The notes beneath the pieces were generated by a model, which saw only the letters and a list, made by a program, of their open reading frames with translations, was not told where the DNA came from and did no database searches. The translations under genes were made by a program, and so were the position numbers. Shown here in pieces: positions 18,243-27,965 of a stretch of 64,000 nt of DNA (positions are counted from its first letter, which is position 1; each line of letters opens with the position of its first letter). The stretch is from Brucella thiophenivorans (GTDB taxonomy: Bacteria; Pseudomonadota; Alphaproteobacteria; Rhizobiales; Rhizobiaceae). The stretch lies in contig NZ_NNRJ01000051.1 in NCBI RefSeq assembly GCF_002252445.1, forward strand, positions 248,001 through 312,000. Direction: 5' to 3'.

Positions 18243-18737
18243 ATGCGAAAGATAGACTCTTTAGACGATCTGGATCAGTTCGATCGCCGCATTCTTGAAG
18301 TACTGAGCGATGATGGTCGCATTGCTATGACCGAGTTGTCAAAAAAAGTCGGTCTTTCCAAGACACCGTGTCAGGCACGCGTCAAACGATTGATCGATGA
18401 GGGCTATATTATCGGCTTCCGCGCAGCGATTGACCCCGAAAAACTAGGCCTTGATCATATCTCTTTTACAACCGTGAAATTATCGGACACGCGCGAAGCG
18501 GCCCTCACCGCCTTTAACGTTGCGGTGCGCAAGATACGCGAAGTCGAAGAATGCCACATGATCGCAAGCTCGTTCGACTATCTGCTGAAAGTACGAACGC
18601 CCAACATCCGACGTTACCGCGAGGTGCTGGGCGAAAAAATCTCAAGCCTGCCGAATGTAGCAAGCACTTCCACCTTTGTTGTGATGGAATCCGTCAAAGA
18701 CAACCGCCCGGTTAGAGTCTATCCGGGCGCATTGTAG
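18243..18737 (+). CDS. putR: Lrp/AsnC-family regulator of proline catabolism
   Basis: 164 residues. N-terminal AsnC-type helix-turn-helix (FDRRILEVLSDDGRIAMTEL, then SKKVGLSKTPCQARVKRLID, residues 13-53) and a C-terminal RAM/AsnC ligand-binding domain (about 75-150). Placed divergently from putA with a 249-base shared region. This is the arrangement of the putA activator PutR in Agrobacterium and of BkdR-like proteins. Proline is the probable effector by analogy. Confidence 0.88.
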   Translation: MRKIDSLDDLDQFDRRILEVLSDDGRIAMTELSKKVGLSKTPCQARVKRLIDEGYIIGFRAAIDPEKLGLDHISFTTVKLSDTREAALTAFNVAVRKIREVEECHMIASSFDYLLKVRTPNIRRYREVLGEKISSLPNVASTSTFVVMESVKDNRPVRVYPGAL

Positions 18738-18740
18738 ATT

Positions 18741-20225
18741 TTATAGCCCCTCGTTCGCCAGATAGCGTTCGAGCGTTTTGGCTGCTCCATCCAGCCATAT
18801 CCGTTTGAGCGCCGCAGAGAAAGCTTCCACATAGACGGGATGTTGCGAAAGCGAGCCAAAAATATCGGTCATTTCGAGCCAGTGCGCCGGTTCGTCCTTG
18901 GCGAGTGCCGCCTGCTTTACCAGGCGATCCCATGACGGGTCATTCGGTTCGATCACCGCGCCGCTGTCCGTAGTTCCGTAGCAATAGCGGCACCATAGAG
19001 CGGATACCAGTGCAAGGCCCGTGACCGAATGGCCTTTGGCAAGTCTATCTGAAACCGTCGGAAGAATAAACTTAGGCTGACGGTTGGAACCATCAAGGCA
19101 CAGGCGGCGTATTGTGTCGCCAATCTTCGGATTAGCAAAACGCTTGTCGATAAGCAGGCGATAGTCTTCTAGAACCGTATTTGGAACCGGCGGCACTTCG
19201 GGAATGATTTCTTCCTTGGTGAGCTTTTCCAGATATTGCCGGATCAGTGGATGCTCCATCGCTTCATGAACGAAATGAATGTCGAGCAGCCCACCCGGAT
19301 AGGCAATCGCCGCATGTCCGCCGTTGAGGATACGGATTTTCATCAGCTCATAAGCGTCGACCTGATCGGAAAAGATCACGCCCACTTTATGCAGCCTTGG
19401 CCGTCCAGTCGGAAACTTGTCCTCCACCACCCATTGCTTGAAACCTTCGCAGAAAACCGGCCAGCCATCTTCAACTTCAAATTCTTTTAAAGCGATTTCG
19501 CGCTCGCGTGCGCCTGTTGCAGGCGTAATGCGATCAACCATGGAATTCGGGAAAGCCACATTGGCTGAAACCCAGTCCGCAAATTCCGGATCGCTAAGCT
19601 TGGCAAGGCCGACAATTGCATCTTCCGTAACATGCCCATTGCCCGGAATATTATCGCAAGACATCACTGTGAAGGGCTCGACATCGGCTGCTTTGCGCAG
19701 TTTCAGTGCCTGCACAATTAGACCAAAGACGGTATTCGGCTTATCGACATGAACGCCGTCATAGACAATATCAGGATGCGCGGCATCAAAATGCTGGCTT
19801 GCCGGATCGATATAATAACCGCCCTCAGTGATCGTCATCGACACAATGCGAATATCTGGCGACGTGAGATAATCCATCAGCGCCTTTCGGCCCTCGTCCG
19901 TCGAGATCGTTACATAATCGATCATCGAAGCCGTCACGCGCGCTTCTGAATGTTCAGCTTCCTGATCGACGACGGTGGTCAGCCAATCCTGAGCTTTCAG
20001 CGTATCGCGCATGGCGTCGTCGCTGGCCCGCACACCCGCGCCAACCAAAGCCCAGTCGTGATCAAGCCCCAAACCAAACAAATCATCAAGATAAACAGCT
20101 TGGTGCGCACGGTGAAAATTACCAACGCCAAAATGCACAATGCCGGGTTTTAATGCGGCAAGATCGTAGCCGGGCTTCTGAACTTTCGTAATGCTGGGCA
20201 AATTAGCGTGCGTAAGTTTGGTCAT
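18741..20225 (-). CDS. mtlK: mannitol 2-dehydrogenase family polyol dehydrogenase
   Basis: Long-chain polyol dehydrogenase of 494 residues: N-terminal Rossmann domain (PGIVHFGVGNFHRAHQAVYL, residues 28-47) and catalytic C-terminal domain with the K-x4-NGGH motif (KIRILNGGHAAIAYPGG, about 294-310). It converts mannitol to fructose with NAD; D-arabitol is often an alternative substrate, and fructuronate reductase is a related possibility. It is the last gene of the polyol operon, 17 bases after the zinc dehydrogenase, and converges tail-to-tail with putR with only three bases between the stops. Confidence 0.88.
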   Translation of the reverse strand: MTKLTHANLPSITKVQKPGYDLAALKPGIVHFGVGNFHRAHQAVYLDDLFGLGLDHDWALVGAGVRASDDAMRDTLKAQDWLTTVVDQEAEHSEARVTASMIDYVTISTDEGRKALMDYLTSPDIRIVSMTITEGGYYIDPASQHFDAAHPDIVYDGVHVDKPNTVFGLIVQALKLRKAADVEPFTVMSCDNIPGNGHVTEDAIVGLAKLSDPEFADWVSANVAFPNSMVDRITPATGAREREIALKEFEVEDGWPVFCEGFKQWVVEDKFPTGRPRLHKVGVIFSDQVDAYELMKIRILNGGHAAIAYPGGLLDIHFVHEAMEHPLIRQYLEKLTKEEIIPEVPPVPNTVLEDYRLLIDKRFANPKIGDTIRRLCLDGSNRQPKFILPTVSDRLAKGHSVTGLALVSALWCRYCYGTTDSGAVIEPNDPSWDRLVKQAALAKDEPAHWLEMTDIFGSLSQHPVYVEAFSAALKRIWLDGAAKTLERYLANEGL

Positions 20226-20242
20226 GAAACCTCCTCCTCAAA

Positions 20243-21253
20243 TCAAGCCGGAACGAACTGGACCTTCATCGTAGCAGGATCAGTGCCCTGTTTTGTGAAG
20301 AACGGCAGCATTTCCTCAATCGGCAACCGATGTGACACAAGACGCGCCATTTCGCCCTTATCTTTATGAAGAATTTCGAGCGCTTGCGGAATATTACGAT
20401 TAAGCGAGTGCGAACCGGCAATGCGTATCTGGCGGCGGAAGATTTCAAATGGTGCTACCGAGATGCGTGCATCGGGTGCGCAAACACCAAACACCAGCAC
20501 CGTACCACCATCTGCCGTAAAACTGACCATGCCTTCTGCGACCTTGGCAATGCCCGTTGCGTCAGCCACGAAATCAAAGCTCTTCTTGCGCGCGTCAAGC
20601 TCTGCTGAGCCTGAAACAACAGGTTCTAGGCCGAGGCTTTCAGTGAAGGCAAGCCGATGCTCATTAATATCGGCAACCGCAACCTTCGCAACACCTTGCG
20701 CTTTAAGCGAGAGTGCCAGCAGCAGGCCGATCGGCCCTGCCCCAAAAACCAATGCGCTTCCAGTTCCTTGCTGGCCAGTTTTCAGCTCTGCCGCGCCAAG
20801 ACCATTAAGAACGCAGGCCAGCGGTTCGGCAAGAGCCGCCACATCGAAAGGCAGATTGCCTATCGGATGCAAATGCTGCGCATTCACAACGCTTTTATCT
20901 GCAAAGCCGCCATTATGCGTGACACCATAGGCTTTGAGTTCTGCACAGAGATTGGTGAGTCCCTTCTGGCACGCCCGACAATGCCCGCAGGGAATGTTCG
21001 GGTCGACCGCAACACGATCCCCCAGCTTCACATTAGTCACGTCTTCCGCTACCGCGATCACGACACCCGCATATTCATGACCCGGCACAAGCGGAAACGC
21101 GCTTGAACCATAACGACCATGAAGCACATCAATGTCAGTGTGACAGAGGCCAGACGCCTTCACGTCAATCAAGGCATGTCCGGGTTTCAGCTCAGGGTCG
21201 GGGAGTTGGGCTAGCTCCGCTACACCGTGCCCTGTAAAATATATGGCTTTCAT
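20243..21253 (-). CDS. zinc-dependent polyol/alcohol dehydrogenase
   Basis: 336 residues of the medium-chain dehydrogenase family. Catalytic zinc ligands are in ASGLCHTDIDVLHG (about Cys35) and PGHEYAG; the structural zinc loop is CGHCRACQKGLTNLC; the nucleotide site is VFGAGPIGLLLALSLKAQG. Resembles D-arabitol, sorbitol or xylitol dehydrogenases; the exact substrate cannot be assigned. The frame is open to 21304, but AGGTG precedes the ATG at 21253, which gives the normal family start MKAIYFTGHG. It starts 19 bases after the SDR stop and is translated from the same mRNA. Confidence 0.85.
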   Translation of the reverse strand: MKAIYFTGHGVAELAQLPDPELKPGHALIDVKASGLCHTDIDVLHGRYGSSAFPLVPGHEYAGVVIAVAEDVTNVKLGDRVAVDPNIPCGHCRACQKGLTNLCAELKAYGVTHNGGFADKSVVNAQHLHPIGNLPFDVAALAEPLACVLNGLGAAELKTGQQGTGSALVFGAGPIGLLLALSLKAQGVAKVAVADINEHRLAFTESLGLEPVVSGSAELDARKKSFDFVADATGIAKVAEGMVSFTADGGTVLVFGVCAPDARISVAPFEIFRRQIRIAGSHSLNRNIPQALEILHKDKGEMARLVSHRLPIEEMLPFFTKQGTDPATMKVQFVPA

Positions 21254-21272
21254 TTCTGCACCTAAAAATGGC

Positions 21273-22043
21273 TTAAGCCATCCAGTTTCCGCCATCGACG
21301 CCAAAGGTCTGGGCGAGAATGTAATCGCTTTCGGAAGAAGCGAGAAAAATCGCGATTCCCGTCAAATCTTCCGGCGTTGCAAAACGTCCAAAAGGTACGG
21401 ATTTCGCAACGGCGGCTTTCTTCTCGCCGGGTTTCAAACCTTCCCATTTGGCAAAATTTGCATCCACCACATCCCAATGTTCGCCATCGACAACACCCGG
21501 TGCAATTGCATTGACCTGAATATTGTGTTTGACGAGTGCCAGCGCGGCGGACTGGGTGGCAGAAATAATCGCAGCTTTCGACAAGCAATAGAGGGTGACG
21601 AGTGCCTCGCCGCGACGACCAGCCTGGCTTGCCATATTGATAATCTTGCCACCACGACCGCGTTCGATCATCACATTCGACACCGCTTTCATCATGAAAA
21701 GCGGCCCTTTGAGATTGATGCCAAGCACGCGATCATAGCTGTCTTCGGTGATTGCATTGATCGGTGCCATGTCGAAGATCGCGGCATTGTTGACCAGAAT
21801 ATCGATGCCGCCATAGTCCTTATCGATTTCACCTACGATTTTTTCAATGTCAGCAAGGTTGGTAACATCAAGCTTGACCGCCTTTACCGCACTTCCCAGA
21901 CCGCGCGCTGCTTCTTCCGCACGCTCAATATTGATGTCGGCGATGATGACTTTTGCGCCCTCACGCGCATAGGCTTCGGCAAAACCAAGCCCGATACCAC
22001 GCGCAGCACCAGTGATGAGGGCAACCTTGTCTTTCAGTCTCAT
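21273..22043 (-). CDS. smoS: sorbitol (L-iditol) 2-dehydrogenase, SDR family
   Basis: 256-residue short-chain dehydrogenase. Cofactor motif TGAARGIG (11-18), NNAA motif near residue 90, catalytic Ser in NMASQAGRRG near 140 and YCLSK with the catalytic Tyr/Lys (about 152/156). The sequence closely resembles SmoS, the Rhodobacter sorbitol dehydrogenase that makes fructose from sorbitol or tagatose from galactitol. It follows the polyol transporter genes in the operon, which supports the assignment. Confidence 0.88.
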   Translation of the reverse strand: MRLKDKVALITGAARGIGLGFAEAYAREGAKVIIADINIERAEEAARGLGSAVKAVKLDVTNLADIEKIVGEIDKDYGGIDILVNNAAIFDMAPINAITEDSYDRVLGINLKGPLFMMKAVSNVMIERGRGGKIINMASQAGRRGEALVTLYCLSKAAIISATQSAALALVKHNIQVNAIAPGVVDGEHWDVVDANFAKWEGLKPGEKKAAVAKSVPFGRFATPEDLTGIAIFLASSESDYILAQTFGVDGGNWMA

Positions 22044-22076
22044 GAAGTATTCTCCGGAAGAGCTATTTCAATAAAA

Positions 22077-23204
22077 TCAACGGTGCGTTTTCTTTTCCGA
22101 CAATAAAAGCGCATGACGCTCACGGCGTTCAAGCGCCAGACCATCAGATTTGAAAAGATGCGCATCAGCAGGGTTAAACCCAAGATTGGCGGTTTCATGT
22201 GTGCGTGCGGTGCTGCCGCCACCGGCTTCGGCAACAATTAAATCATTTGCAGCCGGGTTCTGCACATAGAGATATGTCTCACCCCCAAGGCGTTCGACCA
22301 CCATGATTTCACCGTCGAGAATGCCATCTGTCGCCGGATGAAGATGTTCAGGACGAATACCGAGAACCAGCGATCCTCCTGCATCAACGCCTTCTGCCTT
22401 AACCGGAACGGTTATGCTTTTAGCGTTGCTGAGTTCGACAGTGACACCATCGCTCTGTACGGATTTGACCTTAACGTCGATAAAATTCATGGTCGGAGAG
22501 CCAATAAACCCGGCAACAAAGCGATTGACAGGATGATGATAAAGCTCAAGCGGTGAACCGACTTGCTCCACTTTTCCGTCGCGCAGCACGACGATCTTGT
22601 CGGCAAGCGTCATCGCTTCAACCTGATCATGTGTCACATAAATCATAGTTGCTTTGAGCCGATCATGTAGACGCGCAAGTTCAATGCGCATCTGAACACG
22701 CAGCGCTGCGTCAAGATTTGAGAGAGGTTCATCGAAGAGGAAAATCTTCGGCTCGCGCACCATGGCTCGTCCAATGGCGACACGCTGACGCTGACCACCC
22801 GAAAGCTGGCGCGGCTTGCGATCCAGCAATTTGTCAAGTTGCAGCGTTTTAGCTACTTCTTCAACTTTACGGTCACGCTCATTCTTCGCGATACCTGCAA
22901 GTTTAAGCGCGAAACCCATATTATCGCGCACATTCATATGCGGGTAGAGAGCGTAGGTTTGAAATACCATCGCCAGACCACGTTCGTCAGGCGGCACCTC
23001 ATTGCACTGGTGACCATCAATCATCAAATCGCCGCCAGTGATTTCTTCCAAACCTGCAATCATGCGCAGAAGTGTGGACTTACCGGATCCAGAAGGACCA
23101 ACAAAAACCACGAACTCCCGGTCCTCAATATTGAGATCGACGCCGCGGATCACATCGACATTGCCATAGGATTTGGTTGCGTTGTGGAAAGATAGCGTAG
23201 CCAT
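22077..23204 (-). CDS. smoK: polyol ABC transporter ATP-binding protein
   Basis: 375 residues of the MalK/UgpC type: Walker [14 protein letters not shown] (about 37-49), signature [19 protein letters not shown] near 135, Walker [12 protein letters not shown] near 158, switch histidine in [15 protein letters not shown], and a C-terminal TOBE/MalK regulatory domain from about 240. It energises the SmoEFG importer encoded just upstream. Ten bases separate it from the permease gene. Confidence 0.88.
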   Translation of the reverse strand: MATLSFHNATKSYGNVDVIRGVDLNIEDREFVVFVGPSGSGKSTLLRMIAGLEEITGGDLMIDGHQCNEVPPDERGLAMVFQTYALYPHMNVRDNMGFALKLAGIAKNERDRKVEEVAKTLQLDKLLDRKPRQLSGGQRQRVAIGRAMVREPKIFLFDEPLSNLDAALRVQMRIELARLHDRLKATMIYVTHDQVEAMTLADKIVVLRDGKVEQVGSPLELYHHPVNRFVAGFIGSPTMNFIDVKVKSVQSDGVTVELSNAKSITVPVKAEGVDAGGSLVLGIRPEHLHPATDGILDGEIMVVERLGGETYLYVQNPAANDLIVAEAGGGSTARTHETANLGFNPADAHLFKSDGLALERRERHALLLSEKKTHR

Positions 23205-23214
23205 GGATTTTCCC

Positions 23215-24042
23215 TTATTTCACTGCGCCGAAGGTGAGACCGCGCACCAGCTGGCGCTGCGTAATCCAACCAAAGACAAGAATTGGCGCGATGGCGAGCG
23301 TGGAAGCCGCCGAGAGTTTTGCCCAGAAAAGCCCCTCCGGCGATGAGAATGACGCGATAAAAGCTGTCAAAGGAGCTGCCTGTGAAGCCGTCAGATTGAG
23401 GCTCCAGAAAGCTTCATTCCAACAAAGAATGATTGAAAGAAGCGCTGTCGACGCGATGCCGGGCAGGCTCAATGGCAGCAGCAAGTAACGGATTTGCTGG
23501 CCAACTTTTGCACCGTCCATACGGCTTGCCTCAAGAATTTCATGCGGCACTTCCTTAAAGAAAGAATAGAGCATCCACACAACAATCGGCAAATTGGAGA
23601 GCGTGAAGATTAGAATAAGCCCCGTGCGGGTATCAAGCAAACCACTATCGCGAGCCAGCAGATAAATTGGCACCAGCACGCCAACGGCAGGAAGCATTTT
23701 GGTTGATAACATCCATAACAGGAGATCTTTGGTGCGCTTTCCCGGAAAGAAAGCCGCAGCATAAGCAGCAGGCACGGCAATAATCAGCGAAAGTATTGTT
23801 GCACCGAGACTTTCCACGACACTGTTCATTGCATAGCGGAAATAATTGGCACGTTGATTAACCGCTTCAAAATTTTCAAGAGTAGGCGAAAAGAACAGTT
23901 TTGGCGGTGCCACCGCATCAATTTCCGTTTTGAATGATGCCAGCAACATCCATAAAATCGGAAAGAACATCAAAAGCGCAACTGCCCAGCCAATAATACC
24001 GGCAAAGACTGTGGCTTTGTTGAATTTACGTTTACCAGCCAT
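23215..24042 (-). CDS. smoG: polyol ABC transporter permease
   Basis: 275 residues with six predicted membrane segments and the EAA loop [20 protein letters not shown] (about 190-210) that contacts the ATPase. C-terminal end [14 protein letters not shown] is typical of MalG/SmoG type permeases. It sits between the other permease and the ATPase gene in the polyol operon. Confidence 0.88.
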   Translation of the reverse strand: MAGKRKFNKATVFAGIIGWAVALLMFFPILWMLLASFKTEIDAVAPPKLFFSPTLENFEAVNQRANYFRYAMNSVVESLGATILSLIIAVPAAYAAAFFPGKRTKDLLLWMLSTKMLPAVGVLVPIYLLARDSGLLDTRTGLILIFTLSNLPIVVWMLYSFFKEVPHEILEASRMDGAKVGQQIRYLLLPLSLPGIASTALLSIILCWNEAFWSLNLTASQAAPLTAFIASFSSPEGLFWAKLSAASTLAIAPILVFGWITQRQLVRGLTFGAVK

Positions 24043-24051
24043 CTTAGCCTC

Positions 24052-24969
24052 CTAAGTATCCAGGTTGCGCGCAACGGTGCGGATGAGGAAAATCGCGACG
24101 ATATTCGCCAGAACGATGGCAATGACGCCAGCCGCAGATGCGCCGCCAATATCCCATTGCAGGAGCGCTTTCAGGTAGATGAAATAGGTAAGCGTGGTGG
24201 TGGCAATACCTGGCCCACCCGACGTGGTGACCAGAATTTCTGCAAAAATCGAGAGAAGAAAAATCGTCTCGATCATGATTACAACCGAGATCGGGCGTAG
24301 CAGATGCGGCAAAATGATGTAATAAAATAGCGCAGGTCCCTTGGCACCATCAAGGCGTGCAGCTTCCATTTGCTCACGATCCAGTGATTGCATGGCAGTC
24401 ATCAGAATAAGCGTAGCAAACGGCACCCATTGCCACGAAACGATCATAATGATCGACGCCATGGGAAATTGTGAAAACCAATCGATAACCGGCAAGCCTA
24501 AGCTACGCGAGACGAAGGCAAAAAAGCCATTGACCGGATGCATCAGCAGGTTTTTCCAGATCAGTGCCGACACAGTAGGCATCACAAAGAACGGTGCAAT
24601 GACCAGAAGTCGCGCAATGTTCTTGCCAAAAAAGTCCTGATCAAAAATCACCGCGAACAGCACGCCCAATGCGATGGATATTATCAAAACTGATCCAAGC
24701 AGGATCAATGTATTGGCGATAGCCGACCACAAACTCGGATCGGAAAGAAGAAACTTGTAATTCGACACACCGGCAAAGCCAGTCACGAAAGGGTTGATCA
24801 GATTGTAATATTGAAACGAAAACCAGAGCGTCATCGCCAGTGGGACTATCATCCACAACAGCAGTACAATAACTGCGGGTGCCAGAAGAGGGCCGGTGCG
24901 AATGCTGCGGCGTGATTTTTGTGCAAACCGAGATTTGGTGCTGGCTACGGCAACGTTGCTAGATGGCAT
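24052..24969 (-). CDS. smoF: polyol ABC transporter permease
   Basis: 305 residues, MalF-type permease with a basic N-terminal tail and six membrane segments; the EAA loop is EAARLDGAKGPALFYYIILP (about 210-230). The frame is open from 25002, but the strong ribosome-binding site GGGAGGGG lies just before the ATG at 24969. It is separated from the binding-protein gene by about 105 bases that contain a stem-loop. Confidence 0.87.
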   Translation of the reverse strand: MPSSNVAVASTKSRFAQKSRRSIRTGPLLAPAVIVLLLWMIVPLAMTLWFSFQYYNLINPFVTGFAGVSNYKFLLSDPSLWSAIANTLILLGSVLIISIALGVLFAVIFDQDFFGKNIARLLVIAPFFVMPTVSALIWKNLLMHPVNGFFAFVSRSLGLPVIDWFSQFPMASIIMIVSWQWVPFATLILMTAMQSLDREQMEAARLDGAKGPALFYYIILPHLLRPISVVIMIETIFLLSIFAEILVTTSGGPGIATTTLTYFIYLKALLQWDIGGASAAGVIAIVLANIVAIFLIRTVARNLDT

Positions 24970-25028
24970 AAAATGCCCCTCCCTTCCCGCGCATTCTCTC
25001 ACTCCAATAAGAGCTTGCGAAGATTCAA

Positions 25029-25056
25029 CCTGCTGCTCAAAGATGAGAGCAGCAGG
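25029..25056. other. intercistronic stem-loop between smoE and smoF
   Basis: Arms CCTGCTGCTC and GAGCAGCAGG (10 base pairs, 8-base loop) directly after the binding-protein stop codon. No T-run in the transcribed direction; probably stabilises the upstream binding-protein mRNA and limits read-through to the permease genes. Confidence 0.6.
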
Positions 25057-25074
25057 CCATTGGCATATGTCGGC

Positions 25075-26394
25075 TTACTTGATGTAACCGGCCTGTGTCA
25101 TGATCTGCTCTGCCTGACGCTGTGCGCCATCAAGAGCCGCATCCACGCTCTGCTGACCCGCAACCGCCGAAGAAATTGCCTGGCCGACAATAGTACCGAT
25201 TGCTTGGAACTCAGGGATCGCTACGAACTGAATGCCGGTGTAAGGAACGGGATCCTTGGTGGGCTTGGTCGGATCAGCTGACTCGATTGCAGTGAGAACA
25301 GTTTCGGCAAAAGGTGCTGCCTCTTTGTAGTTCTCGTTAGCATAGGTCGACTGCCGTGTGCCCGGAGGAACAGCAACCCAACCTTCTTTTTCACCGACCA
25401 AATCGACATACTTCTTAGAGGTTGCCCATTTGAGAAACGACTTTGCGGCTTCCGCTTTGCTAGTTGATGCAGGGATCGCGAGGTTCCACGACCACGCCCA
25501 TGCAGAACCGTTTGGCGTCACGTCCACAGGCGCTTTCGTGAAAGCAACCTTGTCGGCAACCTGACTTTGCGTTTTGTCATAGATACGCCCAGCCGCAGAA
25601 GTCGCATCGATCCACATCGCGCAATGGCCGGTAGAGAACAACGCTTGATTTTCGTTAAATCCGTTTGATGTAATCCCGGGAGGGCCTGCTTCTTTCATCA
25701 GATCAACGTAGAAGTTGACTGCTTTTTTCCATTCATCAGAATTGATCTGCGGTTTCCACTGCTCATCAAACCAACGACCACCAGAGGTATTCACGAGCGT
25801 ACCAATATAGGCCATGTTTTCGCCCCAACCCGGCTTTCCGCGCAGGCAGAGACCATACTGCTCTTTCGACTTGTCAGTGAGCTTGGTCGCAAATTCCTTG
25901 ATCTGCTCATAAGTCGGCTCATCCGGCATCGTCAAACCGGCAGCGTCAAACAGATCCTTACGATAGAGCGTGAAAGAGCTTTCTGCATAAAATGGCACTG
26001 CATATAACTTGTCATCGACTGTAAGACCTGCACGAACAGGCTTGATCAGGTCGTCATAATCATAATCGTCGCCAAGATCATCGACTTCCAGTAGCCATCC
26101 TGCCTTGCCCCAGATCGGCGCTTCATAGCCACCAATCGTCATAATATCGAACTGACCGCTCTTGGTCGCAATGTCAGTCGTTACGCGCTGGCGCAGAACG
26201 TTTTCTTCCAGCACAACCCAGTTCAGCTTGTTACCGGTTTCCTTCTCCCACTCCGATGACAGCTTCTGCATGATGATCATGTCGGCATTGTTGACGGTCG
26301 CAATGGTCAACTCCTCGGCCGAAGCCGTGTTTGCCATGATCACTCCACCCGCCACCGAGGCAATAAGCCCGGTAATAAAAGATTTGGTTCGCAT
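25075..26394 (-). CDS. smoE: periplasmic polyol-binding protein
   Basis: 439 residues, family 1 extracellular solute-binding protein with a signal peptide (MRTKSFITGLIASVAGGVIM, then ANTASAEE cleavage region). It matches the SmoE/MtlE sorbitol/mannitol binding protein type (TIATVNNADMIIMQKLSSEW at the mature N terminus). The frame opens at 26424, but AGGAGGA lies before the ATG at 26394. It is the first gene of the polyol operon smoE-smoF-smoG-smoK-smoS-dehydrogenase-mtlK and is divergent from a LacI-type regulator. Confidence 0.9.
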   Translation of the reverse strand: MRTKSFITGLIASVAGGVIMANTASAEELTIATVNNADMIIMQKLSSEWEKETGNKLNWVVLEENVLRQRVTTDIATKSGQFDIMTIGGYEAPIWGKAGWLLEVDDLGDDYDYDDLIKPVRAGLTVDDKLYAVPFYAESSFTLYRKDLFDAAGLTMPDEPTYEQIKEFATKLTDKSKEQYGLCLRGKPGWGENMAYIGTLVNTSGGRWFDEQWKPQINSDEWKKAVNFYVDLMKEAGPPGITSNGFNENQALFSTGHCAMWIDATSAAGRIYDKTQSQVADKVAFTKAPVDVTPNGSAWAWSWNLAIPASTSKAEAAKSFLKWATSKKYVDLVGEKEGWVAVPPGTRQSTYANENYKEAAPFAETVLTAIESADPTKPTKDPVPYTGIQFVAIPEFQAIGTIVGQAISSAVAGQQSVDAALDGAQRQAEQIMTQAGYIK

Positions 26395-26663
26395 CTCGTC
26401 TCCTCCTTTACGAAAGCATAGCAAATTTCTTACATGTGTAAAATTTATCGCGCGTCGATCCGCTCCTTGTCAAGCATGGTTTTTAATTTCTGTTTTTAGT
26501 CAAAAGTTTTGCGGCTTTCGAACTCTCTCGCGAACGATTTTTTACTCGCTCAAAATATAGGGCTCTTTCGAGTTGAAGTTTAACACATCTGGAAATTCAC
26601 TGCATCTATCAGTGTGAAATCAATTGTCCGCTTGACGTTTCAACTGACCTTTGACAGTTTAAA

Positions 26664-26699
26664 TTTATCTCGCAGGCAACAACAGCATTGCGAGATAAA
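26664..26699. promoter_or_regulatory. 11-base inverted repeat in the smoE-lacI intergenic region
   Basis: Arms TTTATCTCGCA (26664-26674) and TGCGAGATAAA (26689-26699) are perfect inverse complements with a 14-base spacer. It lies between the divergent polyol operon and its regulator gene, so it may be an operator or a leader hairpin of either transcript. Confidence 0.5.
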
Positions 26700-26730
26700 A
26701 AGATATAAATAACTGAATTTGCTTTTATTT

Positions 26731-26758
26731 ATGCGAAATATTGATTGATATTTTGCAT
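26731..26758. promoter_or_regulatory. 28-base palindrome near the lacI-type gene, probable operator
   Basis: ATGCGAAATAT - TGATTG - ATATTTTGCAT: 11-base arms with one mismatch and a 6-base spacer, 85 bases before the regulator gene. The size fits a dimeric repressor site, but it lacks the central CG typical of most LacI operators, so binding by the neighbouring protein is a guess. Confidence 0.5.
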
Positions 26759-26843
26759 CAAGAAAAGTGCGTAAAAACACCACATCAAGCTTGAAGCTGA
26801 CCGATATAAGCGGCCACGAAGCCAAGCGAGCGCAGAACATAGA

Positions 26844-27905
26844 ATGACGGACAGGACAAAAAACGTGCGCAAAAATATTCGCACTATGGAAGATTTCTCC
26901 GAGTTCGTAGGGCTGTCTCGTCCGACGGTTTCAAAGTATTTTAACGACCCGGATTCTGTGCGCCCCAAGACCCGTGCGCTCATTGAGACTGCAGTAATGC
27001 AGTCAGGGTTCCGGCCAAATCTTTTCGCGGTGAACCTTAATCGTCGACGCACGACAATTCTGGGAATTATCATTCCCAATCAGCTTGATCACTTCTACAT
27101 GGCGATGACCCGTAGGTTGCAAACACTCGCAGAAAAGCGAGGCTATCTTGCAATTGTGTTATCATCTGACGGGAAGCCGGAACTGGAAAAAGAGGCGATA
27201 GAAACGTTGCGTTCGCTCAATGTGGCCGGTGCTATTATAGCACCGCTTGGCGAGCAGTCACAACACTCAGCACTCATGCGCCTCTCGGAAGATGTGCCAA
27301 TTGTTTACGTTGATTCACCACTTGACTGCACTTCACCATTTGTCGGTACAGACAACGCAAAATCGTTTCATCTGATCGTGGATTATCTTTGCCGGTCTGG
27401 AACCGAGCCATGCTATTTTTCAATGCCGGTCGTCAATAACAACGCGATCAAGCGTCAGGAAGCTTATTGCACGGCAATGGAAAAGCTCGGATTCGAACCA
27501 AAGATTGTCGAACTTGAACAAAGCCGCAGCTGGGATTTTGAGCAATATGCCTTTGAACAGGCATCGCGTTATTTGCGTGAGAAAGGCAAATTTCCGACGA
27601 GCACAATTTTATGTTCGAATGACCGCATCGCCTTTGGCGTTATCTCGGCACTCTGGCAAGCTGGTTTGAAAGTGGGTCGGTTGAATGACTGCGATATTCG
27701 CGTTGCCGGTCATGATAACAATCCGCTTTCGGAATATACTTGCCCGCCACTCACCACGGTGGCGCAGGATTACAATGAGATTGGGCGGCTGGCAATTGAG
27801 CTTTTGTTTCGTACACTTGGCGAAACGACTGCCGGTAGTGAACCTTTACAGTCTGAAAGCCGTATTCTTCTCAATGCGGAAATTAAGCTGCGTTTATCGG
27901 CATAA
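26844..27905 (+). CDS. LacI-family regulator of the polyol operon
   Basis: 353 residues. N-terminal LacI helix-turn-helix with MEDFSEFVGLSRPTVSKYFN (15-34) and the hinge-region sequence near FRPNLFAVNL (about 52-62). The periplasmic-binding-protein-like core begins at TILGIIIPNQ and ends with TTVAQDYNEIGRLAIELLF. Divergent from smoE; by position it should control polyol uptake and catabolism. No strong ribosome-binding site is seen; the start at 26844 is kept because a later ATG (residue 15) would cut the DNA-binding domain. Confidence 0.85.
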   Translation: MTDRTKNVRKNIRTMEDFSEFVGLSRPTVSKYFNDPDSVRPKTRALIETAVMQSGFRPNLFAVNLNRRRTTILGIIIPNQLDHFYMAMTRRLQTLAEKRGYLAIVLSSDGKPELEKEAIETLRSLNVAGAIIAPLGEQSQHSALMRLSEDVPIVYVDSPLDCTSPFVGTDNAKSFHLIVDYLCRSGTEPCYFSMPVVNNNAIKRQEAYCTAMEKLGFEPKIVELEQSRSWDFEQYAFEQASRYLREKGKFPTSTILCSNDRIAFGVISALWQAGLKVGRLNDCDIRVAGHDNNPLSEYTCPPLTTVAQDYNEIGRLAIELLFRTLGETTAGSEPLQSESRILLNAEIKLRLSA

Positions 27906-27920
27906 CCCAGCAAATCAAAA

Positions 27921-27940
27921 ATGGCGGGTTCCCCCGCCAT
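27921..27940 (-). terminator. terminator of the efe operon
   Basis: ATGGCGGG-TTCC-CCCGCCAT, eight perfect pairs, followed on the minus strand by a run of five T. It lies 26 bases past the efeM stop, between the convergent LacI-type gene and efeM. Confidence 0.85.
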
Positions 27941-27965
27941 CAGAGTGCGTTTTGATCCGATTTAA

